Shown: in pieces, positions 1 to 4,955 of the stretch
Layout of the letters: each line of letters starts with the position of its first letter
Numbering within the stretch: the first letter of the stretch is position 1
Source of the DNA: Alphaproteobacteria bacterium
GTDB lineage: Bacteria > Pseudomonadota > Alphaproteobacteria > Micropepsales > Micropepsaceae
NCBI GenBank assembly: GCA_028869355.1
Contig: JAGWSK010000274.1
Coordinates: 1-6,350, forward strand
DNA: 6,350 nucleotides
Direction of reading: 5' to 3'
Notes under the pieces: model-generated
Told to the model about the DNA's origin: nothing
Seen by the model: the letters and a program-made list of their open reading frames with translations, nothing else
Databases searched by the model: none
Position numbers and translations under genes: made by a program

Positions 1-132
1 ATCGATCCGGAAGTTGCCGATGCACCGATCGTGCGCCGGCGTGTCGACAACGCCAAACTCAATGTGGTGATGTCGAACAGTTTTGGTTTCGGCGGCACCA
101 ACGCGTCGCTGGTATTTCAGCGGCACAATTGA
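1..132 (+). CDS. fabB: 3' end of beta-ketoacyl-ACP synthase (FabB/KAS I type), partial
   Basis: Frame 1 is open from the window edge to a TGA at 130-132, giving the last 43 residues of a protein whose start lies outside. The segment contains SNSFGFGGTNASLVF, the C-terminal glycine-rich loop typical of condensing enzymes; GFGG is the gating loop next to the active site. The family elongates acyl-ACP by decarboxylative condensation with malonyl-ACP in the cytoplasm. The catalytic Cys and the two His residues lie upstream and cannot be checked. FabB rather than FabF is inferred from the immediately following fabI, since fabA-fabB-fabI is a common alphaproteobacterial operon, and from the ending VFQRHN. 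FabF would be the alternative. Only 27 bp separate it from fabI, so the two are probably cotranscribed. Confidence 0.88.
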   Translation: MDPEVADAPIVRRRVDNAKLNVVMSNSFGFGGTNASLVFQRHN

Positions 133-159
133 CCGGCCATTCGGCGGGTAAGAGGACGA

Positions 160-999
160 ATGGCGGAGAGCACCACTTCAACTCCCGGATTGATGACCGG
201 CAAGCGCGGCGTCATCATGGGCGTGGCAAACGATCATTCCATTGCCTGGGGGATCGCGCGTTCGCTTGCCGCGCAGGGCGCGGAACTTGCCTTCACCTAT
301 CAGGGCGAGGCGCAGGGCAAGCGTGTGCTTCCGCTTGCTGCGAGCCTGGGATCGGACATTGCGGTAGCCTGCGACGTCGCCAGTGACGAGGAGATCGACC
401 ACGCTTTTGCGTCTCTTGCCCGGCGCTGGGACCGGATCGACTTCCTGGTGCACGCCATCGCCTATTCCGACCGCAACGAACTCAAGGGCCGTTATGTCGA
501 GACCAGCCGCGGCAACTTCCTCAGTACTCTGAGTATATCCTGCTATTCGTTTACCGCGGTCGCCCGCCGCTGCGCCCCATTGATGGGCGACGGCGGCGCG
601 CTGCTGACGCTGACCTTCGGCGGCGCCTCACGCGTGATGCCGAATTACAATGTGATGGGGGTGGCGAAAGCCGCGCTCGAAGCCAGCGTACGCTACCTCG
701 CCGCCGATCTCGGCAAGGACGGGATTCGCGTCAACGCGATTTCGGCGGGACCCATGCGCACGCTCGCGGGCGCCGGCGTCGGTGATGCGCGCATCCTGTA
801 CAAGTGGAACAAGGCGCATAGCCCGCTGAAGAAAAATATTCAGCTCGATGACGTCGGCGGCGCCGCGCTGTATCTGCTGTCATCGCTGTCTTCCGGCGTC
901 ACCGGCGAAGTGCATTTCGTCGATGCCGGCTACAATATTATCGGGATGCCCCTGACGCAGGACCTGAAGGGCTGGATCGCGCCCGAAAACGGCGATTGA
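160..999 (+). CDS. fabI: Enoyl-[acyl-carrier-protein] reductase (NADH), FabI
   Basis: A 279-residue short-chain dehydrogenase/reductase that reduces trans-2-enoyl-ACP to acyl-ACP, the last step of each fatty-acid elongation cycle. The N-terminal nucleotide loop is GVANDHSIAWGIA (residues 21-33), CDV follows at 71-73, and the catalytic segment PNYNVMGVAKAALEA (161-175) supplies Tyr163 and Lys170 (E. coli Tyr156 and Lys163). NAISAGP (192-198) and VTGEVHFVDAGYNI (247-260) are also typical. Length is slightly above the usual 260-275 because of about 8 extra N-terminal residues. The ATG at 160 is preferred over the ATG at 193 because AAGAGGA (150-156) lies just upstream. Two positions differ from E. 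coli FabI: Ala101 aligns with Gly93 and Phe153 with Tyr146. The gene follows fabB by 27 bp and converges with the cytochrome gene. Confidence 0.97.
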   Translation: MAESTTSTPGLMTGKRGVIMGVANDHSIAWGIARSLAAQGAELAFTYQGEAQGKRVLPLAASLGSDIAVACDVASDEEIDHAFASLARRWDRIDFLVHAIAYSDRNELKGRYVETSRGNFLSTLSISCYSFTAVARRCAPLMGDGGALLTLTFGGASRVMPNYNVMGVAKAALEASVRYLAADLGKDGIRVNAISAGPMRTLAGAGVGDARILYKWNKAHSPLKKNIQLDDVGGAALYLLSSLSSGVTGEVHFVDAGYNIIGMPLTQDLKGWIAPENGD

Positions 1000-1060
1000 G
1001 AAGCGAGATAAAAGCACCGAGGTATCTCTCGCTCCTCGCTCCTCTTCCCTCGCTTCTCAA
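996..1060. terminator. Inverted repeat between convergent fabI and cytochrome c genes, possible bidirectional terminator
   Basis: A perfect 12-bp inverted repeat: TTGAGAAGCGAG at 996-1007 pairs with CTCGCTTCTCAA at 1049-1060, with a 41-nt loop. The left arm contains the fabI TGA (997-999) and the right arm contains the complement of the cytochrome gene's TGA (1057-1059). Position between two converging genes suggests transcription termination or transcript-end protection for both. Neither side has a clear T-tract and the loop is long, so a classic intrinsic terminator is not proven. Confidence 0.5.
1028..1058. repeat. Short tandem heptamer repeat (CTCGCTC units)
   Basis: Four adjacent 7-bp units occupy 1028-1055: CTCGCTC, CTCGCTC, CTCTTCC, CTCGCTT, followed by a partial CTC. 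The first two are identical and the others differ by one or two bases. The last unit is also the right arm of the 996-1060 inverted repeat, so the left arm could pair imperfectly with earlier units. The tract is pyrimidine-rich on the plus strand and lies almost wholly between the two stop codons, so it does not look coding. Confidence 0.6.
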
Positions 1061-1725
1061 GGACGGATGAGGCGGGGTTCCCAGTTGATAAAACCATTGC
1101 GGTTGGGCATCTGCACTTTCGGCAGCGACTGGGCGTCGAGCACCGCATCTTTCGGCACGATATTGTCGATCGAAAGAATATAGGCGACCACCGCATAGTC
1201 TTCGTCGTTCTGGAGCGATTGCGGATTGGTGAGCGGCATCGCGCGGCGGATGTAATCGAACAGGGTGGTTGCGTAAGGCCAGTAGGATGACACCGTCTTG
1301 ACCGGGTTGGCGCTGGCCAGCGTCCCGATTCCGCCGACGAGGCGATCACCGTTGGGCGTGCCCTGTGCATTGGCGCCATGGCACACGGCGCATTTGGCGG
1401 CGAAGACTTGCGCGCCCTGCGCCACCGAGCCGGAGCCCGGCGGCAGGCCCTTGCCGTCCGGCGGGATGCTGATATCGGCTTTCGCGATTTCGTCGGGAGT
1501 CGCCGACCGGCCGAGTTTGGGCGGCGCGATGTCGGCGGCGAACGCAGTGGTGGCCATAAGGCAGAGCAGCGCTGCGGGTACAAACGCTCCCCTCACCCGA
1601 CGCGCCATTGCGCGCGTGCGAAAGCCCACGCGCGGGCGCGTCGCCGGTCGGCCTAAAATCGCCTCCGGCGATTTCTTAACGGCCTCCACCCTCAGGGGGA
1701 GAGGAGATTCAATTTCCTTAAACAT
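1057..1725 (-). CDS. Periplasmic monohaem c-type cytochrome, SoxD-like partner of the upstream SoxC-like dehydrogenase
   Basis: A 222-residue class I cytochrome c. It has one haem-binding motif, CAVCH (Cys112, Cys115, His116); Met163 in RRAMP is the likely distal iron ligand. A hydrophobic run at about residues 47-63 ending AFA|AD looks like a Sec signal-peptide core, so the protein should be periplasmic. The segments SYWPYATTLFDYIRRAMP and LPKVQMPNRNGF resemble the cytochromes that accompany SoxC-type dehydrogenases. The ATG at 1725 overlaps the preceding gene's stop by 8 nt (ATGTTTAA), favouring translational coupling. The ATG at 1608 would give 183 residues and a conventional signal peptide (MARRVRGAFVP...). 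Residues about 7-46 are encoded by a palindromic element and look like an insertion. The expected role is accepting electrons from the molybdenum enzyme. Paracoccus SoxD is dihaem, so the SoxD name is only approximate. Confidence 0.85.
   Translation of the reverse strand: MFKEIESPLPLRVEAVKKSPEAILGRPATRPRVGFRTRAMARRVRGAFVPAALLCLMATTAFAADIAPPKLGRSATPDEIAKADISIPPDGKGLPPGSGSVAQGAQVFAAKCAVCHGANAQGTPNGDRLVGGIGTLASANPVKTVSSYWPYATTLFDYIRRAMPLTNPQSLQNDEDYAVVAYILSIDNIVPKDAVLDAQSLPKVQMPNRNGFINWEPRLIRP
1588..1706. repeat. Composite palindromic element (three hairpins) at the dehydrogenase-cytochrome junction
   Basis: Three inverted repeats follow one another. (1) At 1598-1643, the 9-bp arms CGACGCGCC/GGCGCGTCG enclose a 4-nt bulge and an 8-bp inner stem CGCGCGTG (1611-1618)/CACGCGCG (1627-1634). 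(2) At 1656-1674, AAATCGCC and GGCGATTT form 8 bp around a 3-nt loop. (3) At 1683-1704, CCTC/GAGG and CCC/GGG pair around TCAG with a short mismatched step. CCCCTCACCC on one side and CAGGGGGAGAGG on the other resemble the edges of mobile intergenic palindromic repeats seen in Bradyrhizobium-like genomes; that resemblance is from memory. The element is about 119 bp and lies within the open frame of the cytochrome gene. Exact edges are uncertain. Confidence 0.7.
1656..1674 (-). terminator. Stem-loop with A/T-flanked GC stem inside the cytochrome leader; possible attenuator
   Basis: On the minus strand AAATCGCC-GGA-GGCGATTT forms an 8-bp stem with a 3-nt loop, followed by TAGGCC. The 3' side ends in four T residues, counting the base after the stem. 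It sits about 45 nt downstream of the dehydrogenase stop in the direction of transcription, so it could reduce readthrough into the cytochrome gene. It may equally be just a component of the repeat element. Confidence 0.25.
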
Positions 1726-3004
1726 AGACGTTGCTCACTTTGCCGTTGGCGCCGATCGCCCAGCTTTGAATCGCATTGAAATGGAAGTTCTGGCGCGGCG
1801 CATATTGCGCCAACCACTCCGCGTGCGTCGGCTGAACGCGTCCTTTCTCGTCGGTGGTGCGGCTCATCAGAACGGCCGGTCCACCATTCCACATCCACGG
1901 TAGCCGGAACCGGGTCAGCGCTTTGGGCAATACCGGATTGGTCAGCGCGGCTTCGGCCCAGGTCTTTCCTCCGTCAGCGGAAATATCGACTTTCCGTACA
2001 CGTCCAAGTCCGGACCATGCCACGCCGGAAATTTCGTAATAGCCGGGTCCCTGCATGTCGACCGAGAATGACGGTTTCAGAATCACCGATTTCGGTTCCA
2101 TCTGAAGCATGAATTCGCGCGCCTTGCCATCCGGCTGAAGCTCCGTGTACCGCGAAGTCTCATCCTTCGTGTACATCGGGCCATCCATCAATTTCAGACG
2201 GCGCAGCCATTTGACATTGGTGTTGCCCTCAAAGCCGGGCAGCAGCAGGCGCATCGGAAAGCCCTGCTCGGGGCGGATCGGCTCGCCATTCTGGTACAGC
2301 GCGATCATCGCATCATCCATGGCTTTCCATACCGGAACGCTGCGGCTCATCCCGGCAGCATCGGCGCCCTCGGCGAGCATCCAGGCCGCACGCGGATCGA
2401 CGCCAACTTCATCGAGCAGGGTGGAAAGTTTCACGCCGGTCCATTCCGAACCGGAGAGCAACCCATGCAGATCGCCCGCGGTCGCCTGCTGCGGCATTGC
2501 CGCACCGGCAATGCCGCCGGAATTGCCGGCACATTCCATGAAGTGGATTTCGGTGCGCATCGGATAACGCATCAGCGAATCGACAGTGAAAATCGACGGC
2601 TGGCGCACCATCCCGTGAATCAGCAACTCATGTTTTGATGGATCGATGTCCGGCGTGCCGTTGTGGTTGCGCACATAATGCAGGCCCGCCGGCGTGATCG
2701 TGCCTTCGAGATATTGCAGTGGCGTGCGGATGCTGCCGGTGACCTCGCGGGCCGGCGGCACATTGGTGGCGAGAATGCGCTTGATATTGTCGCGCCAGTG
2801 CGAGGGCATGCCATAGGCGTTGAACTGCGCACCCGGTTTCAGCATGGTCGGCGGCGACCCGGCGCCAATGCTTTCGGCCAGAGCCGGGCTTGCAGCCGCA
2901 CCCGCGAGCGCGGCGGAGCTCTGCAGAAAGAAACGGCGGTGCAGCAAACCGTTGCCGGCAACCGGCTCGCCAAATAATTCGGTCACGTCCTGCTTCTTGC
3001 CCAC
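1718..3004 (-). CDS. soxC: SoxC-like molybdopterin sulfur/sulfite dehydrogenase, Tat-exported
   Basis: A 428-residue protein of the sulfite oxidase superfamily closely resembling SoxC, the molybdenum subunit that oxidises sulfane sulfur or sulfite in the periplasm. LLHRRFFLQ (about residues 20-28) followed by an alanine-rich hydrophobic stretch and ALA|E is a Tat signal. FMECAGNSGG carries Cys158, the expected molybdenum ligand. EGADAAGMSRSVPVWKA, then GFPMRLLLPGFEGN and NVKWLRRLK, are hallmark molybdopterin-domain segments, and a C-terminal dimerisation domain follows (GPGYYEISGVAWSG, VDISADGGKTW). The GTG at 3004 is chosen because GGAGG lies 5 nt upstream and the resulting length fits the family. 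The longer frame begins only with a TTG at 3103, inside carA. The cytochrome gene follows with an 8-nt overlap. Because soxXYZAB are absent here, sulfite dehydrogenase is as likely as thiosulfate-pathway SoxC. Confidence 0.9.
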   Translation of the reverse strand: MGKKQDVTELFGEPVAGNGLLHRRFFLQSSAALAGAAASPALAESIGAGSPPTMLKPGAQFNAYGMPSHWRDNIKRILATNVPPAREVTGSIRTPLQYLEGTITPAGLHYVRNHNGTPDIDPSKHELLIHGMVRQPSIFTVDSLMRYPMRTEIHFMECAGNSGGIAGAAMPQQATAGDLHGLLSGSEWTGVKLSTLLDEVGVDPRAAWMLAEGADAAGMSRSVPVWKAMDDAMIALYQNGEPIRPEQGFPMRLLLPGFEGNTNVKWLRRLKLMDGPMYTKDETSRYTELQPDGKAREFMLQMEPKSVILKPSFSVDMQGPGYYEISGVAWSGLGRVRKVDISADGGKTWAEAALTNPVLPKALTRFRLPWMWNGGPAVLMSRTTDEKGRVQPTHAEWLAQYAPRQNFHFNAIQSWAIGANGKVSNVYV

Positions 3005-3009
3005 GGCGC

Positions 3010-3014
3010 CCTCC
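3010..3014 (-). promoter_or_regulatory. Shine-Dalgarno GGAGG deciding the GTG start of the SoxC-like gene
   Basis: On the minus strand GGAGG is followed by 5 nt (GCGCC) and then GTG at 3004-3002. It is a strong match to the anti-SD sequence at good spacing and is the reason for rejecting the upstream TTG at 3103. Confidence 0.75.
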
Positions 3015-3032
3015 AGCGATTCCGGAATAAGA

Positions 3033-3049
3033 GCGGCAATATTAGCCGC
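3033..3049 (-). terminator. Small hairpin between carA and the SoxC-like gene, possible weak terminator
   Basis: On the minus strand GCGGC-TAATATT-GCCGC gives a 5-bp GC stem with a 7-nt loop, followed by TCTTATT. It lies 22 nt after the carA stop and 28 nt before the GTG of the next gene. The stem is short and the T-run is interrupted, so partial termination at most would be expected. Confidence 0.35.
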
Positions 3050-3071
3050 AATCGCCGGCAGTGTAACGAGC

Positions 3072-4265
3072 TTATCCCGCGCGCCTGCGGGCAAGAGCGG
3101 CAAACCGGTCGAACAGATAATGCGAATCCATCGGGCCGGGTGAGGCTTCCGGATGATACTGGACCGAAAAGATGGGCCGGCCCTCGACCTTCAACCCGCA
3201 ATTGGTGCCGTCGAACAGAGACACATGCGTCTCCTGGACACCGCGCGGCAACGTTTCACGATCGACCGTGAAGCCGTGATTCATCGAGACGATCTCGACC
3301 TTTCCGGTTTCGATATCCTTGACCGGATGATTCGCGCCGTGATGGCCCTGTGCCATTTTGCGGGTGCGGCCCCCAACTGCGAGGCCCAGCATCTGATGGC
3401 CGAGACAGATGCCGAACAGCGGAATATCCGAATCGATCAGGTTACGGATCATCGGTATGGCATAGGCGCCGGTCGCCGCCGGATCGCCGGGACCGTTCGA
3501 CAGAAGAATGCCATGTGGGCGGTGGCGCAGGACCTCTTCGGCGCTGGATTCGGCGGGCACGACGGTGATCGCGGCGCCGGAGCCCGCGAGCAGACGCAGA
3601 ATGTTGCGCTTGACGCCATAATCCACAACCACGGCGCGCCAGGACGGGTTCGTCTGCCGGCCATAGCCCTGGTCCCACAACCAGGGCGTCTGGTCCCAGG
3701 TGAACATCTGCCGGCAACTCACCTCCCTGGCGAGGTCCAGGCCTTCGAGTCCTGGAAATGCCTGAGCCTGCCGGCGCAAATCGGCCAGATCAAAACCGCC
3801 GCCGATATCATGGGTAATGACGCCATGGGGCATGCCGCTCTCGCGAATGCGCGACGTCAGCCGCCGCGTATCGATCCCGGAAATTCCCGGCACATTATGC
3901 CGTTTCAGCCACCGATCGAGCGAAGTGAGCGCGCGATAATTCGACGGATTGCCAGAATAGGCGCGCACCACGACGCCCCGCACCGCCGGGTTGATGGATT
4001 CAATGTCTTCGTCGTTGGTGCCGATAATCCCGATATGCGGGAAGGTGAATGCGATGACCTGCCCGGCATAAGACGGGTCGGCGAGGATTTCCTGGTAGCC
4101 GGTCATGGCGGTGTTGAAGCAGACCTCGCCCACCGCGGTGACCGGGGCGCCGAACGCGAAACCGTGGAATACCGTACCATCGGCGAGGACCAGGACCGCC
4201 CTTGTCCGCGCTTCGGATGATGGCGCGCTCTGGTAGAGGCGGGCCGCGCGGATGCCGTCGCTCAT
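3072..4265 (-). CDS. carA: Carbamoyl-phosphate synthase small (glutaminase) subunit
   Basis: A 397-residue cytoplasmic protein. It hydrolyses glutamine and channels ammonia to CarB for carbamoyl phosphate, feeding pyrimidine and arginine synthesis. The N-terminal CPSase small-chain domain shows LADGTVFHGFAFG (28-39), GEVCFNTAMTGYQEILADPSY (46-66), NPSNYRA (106-112) and ISGIDTRRLT (128-137). The class I glutamine amidotransferase domain has LSNGPGDP (255-262), the nucleophile Cys287 in FGICLGHQ, and His371/Glu373 in YHPEASPGP; these correspond to the E. coli triad Cys269/His353/Glu355. The ATG at 4265 is chosen because the open frame upstream of it is antisense to the divergent YqeY gene and has no family resemblance. 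Usual length is 380-400. The stop is 67 nt before the SoxC-like gene. carB is not adjacent, which is seen in other alphaproteobacteria. Confidence 0.97.
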   Translation of the reverse strand: MSDGIRAARLYQSAPSSEARTRAVLVLADGTVFHGFAFGAPVTAVGEVCFNTAMTGYQEILADPSYAGQVIAFTFPHIGIIGTNDEDIESINPAVRGVVVRAYSGNPSNYRALTSLDRWLKRHNVPGISGIDTRRLTSRIRESGMPHGVITHDIGGGFDLADLRRQAQAFPGLEGLDLAREVSCRQMFTWDQTPWLWDQGYGRQTNPSWRAVVVDYGVKRNILRLLAGSGAAITVVPAESSAEEVLRHRPHGILLSNGPGDPAATGAYAIPMIRNLIDSDIPLFGICLGHQMLGLAVGGRTRKMAQGHHGANHPVKDIETGKVEIVSMNHGFTVDRETLPRGVQETHVSLFDGTNCGLKVEGRPIFSVQYHPEASPGPMDSHYLFDRFAALARRRAG

Positions 4266-4293
4266 TCGAATCCCAAGGGGTGGATGCGGCCGG

Positions 4294-4322
4294 ACGATAA
4301 GAACGCGTCCGTGCGGGGTCAA
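4294..4322 (-). promoter_or_regulatory. Putative carA promoter
   Basis: On the minus strand TTGACC (4322-4317) and TATCGT (4299-4294) are separated by 17 nt, matching 5/6 and 4/6 of the sigma-70-type consensus. Transcription would begin near 4288, giving a short leader of about 22 nt before the carA ATG. An alternative -35, TTGACG, lies just upstream but lacks a good -10. No attenuator or PyrR-like structure fits in so short a leader. Confidence 0.45.
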
Positions 4323-4338
4323 GCGCGGGTCCGTCAAT

Positions 4339-4367
4339 TTGCCGCCACCCGGGCCATTGCCTACATA
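4339..4367 (+). promoter_or_regulatory. Weak candidate promoter for the YqeY-domain gene
   Basis: TTGCCG (4339-4344) and TACATA (4362-4367) are spaced by 17 nt, matching 4/6 and 3/6 of consensus. Start near 4374 would leave about 21 nt before the ATG at 4395. It is back-to-back with, and does not overlap, the carA promoter candidate. The gene is divergent from carA, so some promoter must lie in this 129-bp gap, but this assignment is tentative. Confidence 0.3.
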
Positions 4368-4394
4368 GGTAGACGAAACCAAAGCGGGCCACCA

Positions 4395-4859
4395 ATGACT
4401 CTCAGGGACCGTCTGAACGAGGATTTGAAGAAGGCAATGAAGGCGCGCGACGCGCGACGCGTCTCGACCCTGCGGCTGGTGATGGCCGCCATCAAGGACC
4501 GGGAAATTCGTCCGGATGCGCCCACGGCCGGTCTTTCCGACGACGATATCGTCGCCGTGCTGGTCAAGATGGCCAAACAACGGGAGGAGTCGGCGCAAAT
4601 CTATGATTCCGCGGGCCGGCCGGAACTGGCGGGCGCCGAACGCGAAGAAATCGCCATTATCCGCGAATTCATGCCGCGCCAGATGTCGGACGAGGAAATT
4701 CGCACGGCGGTCCGCGATGCGATCACTTCGACCGGCGCGGCCGGGGCCAAAGACATGGGCAAAGTGATGGGCGCGCTGAAACAGCGCCATGCCGGAACCA
4801 TCGATATGGCCAGAGCAGGCGCTCTCGCGAAAGAGCTGTTGGCAACTCCGAAGTCCTGA
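4395..4859 (+). CDS. GatB/YqeY domain-containing protein
   Basis: A 154-residue, highly charged, mostly helical cytoplasmic protein, full length for stand-alone YqeY proteins (about 150). Characteristic segments are an N-terminal helix MTLRDRLNEDLKKAMKARD, STLRLVMAAIK (24-34), VKMAKQREESAQIY (57-70), EFMPRQMSDEEI (91-102) and DMGKVMGALKQRHAG (120-134). The domain is related to the C-terminal tRNA-binding tail of GatB, the amidotransferase that makes Gln-tRNA or Asn-tRNA. The stand-alone protein lacks the catalytic portion and its role is poorly defined. ATG 4395 is preferred over the in-frame ATG at 4284 because homology begins there; no clear Shine-Dalgarno precedes it. The gene lies 96 bp upstream of dnaG on the same strand and divergent from carA, a conserved alphaproteobacterial arrangement. 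Confidence 0.93.
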   Translation: MTLRDRLNEDLKKAMKARDARRVSTLRLVMAAIKDREIRPDAPTAGLSDDDIVAVLVKMAKQREESAQIYDSAGRPELAGAEREEIAIIREFMPRQMSDEEIRTAVRDAITSTGAAGAKDMGKVMGALKQRHAGTIDMARAGALAKELLATPKS

Positions 4860-4893
4860 TGGAAAGCGCCCGTAAAGGCGTAATTCTCCGCGA

Positions 4894-4899
4894 TATAAG
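4894..4899 (+). promoter_or_regulatory. Candidate -10 element upstream of dnaG
   Basis: TATAAG matches 5/6 of the TATAAT consensus and stands out in GC-rich DNA. No acceptable -35 is found 16-18 nt upstream and there is no extended -10 TG, so it would need an activator or another sigma factor. A start near 4905 would put the 4902-4936 hairpin at the 5' end of the dnaG mRNA. Confidence 0.25.
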
Positions 4900-4901
4900 A
4901 G

Positions 4902-4936
4902 TTCGGGTTGCGCGGCGGCATCCGCGTCTTCCCGAA
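4902..4936 (+). promoter_or_regulatory. Two-part stem-loop in the dnaG leader
   Basis: TTCGGG (4902-4907) pairs with CCCGAA (4931-4936). After a 2x3 internal loop, GCGCGG (4910-4915) pairs with CCGCGT (4922-4927), including one G-T wobble, around the 6-nt loop CGGCAT. The structure ends 19 nt before the dnaG ATG and has no T-tract after it, so it looks more like a leader or processing structure than an intrinsic terminator. Confidence 0.4.
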
Positions 4937-4955
4937 TCATGCTACTGGATCGGAA

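Noticed and set aside
930..1583. A 217-codon minus-strand open frame overlapping the cytochrome gene and the end of fabI
   Set aside because: It is a frame-shifted shadow of the cytochrome gene. Its arginine- and proline-rich composition is typical of out-of-frame GC-rich DNA.
3020..3027. TTCCGGAA palindrome upstream of the SoxC-like gene
   Set aside because: An 8-bp palindrome is expected by chance in a window of this size, and no second site or known operator match is seen.
3005..3103. A longer SoxC-like start at TTG 3103
   Set aside because: It would overlap carA by 32 nt with a rare start codon, whereas GTG 3004 has GGAGG at 5-nt spacing and gives the usual family length.
3153..4220. 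A 355-codon plus-strand open frame antisense to carA
   Set aside because: It mirrors the carA coding frame in GC-rich DNA and has no recognisable motif, while carA on the other strand is unmistakable.
4261..4397. TTCGAATCCC and CCACCA resembling a tRNA T-loop and 3' end
   Set aside because: No T-stem pairs around the TTCGAAT, no acceptor or anticodon stem can be formed, and the sequence belongs to the carA start and the promoter region.
4266..4940. A 225-codon upstream extension of the carA frame
   Set aside because: It is antisense to the YqeY-domain gene and shows no homology to CarA; the family start matches the ATG at 4265.
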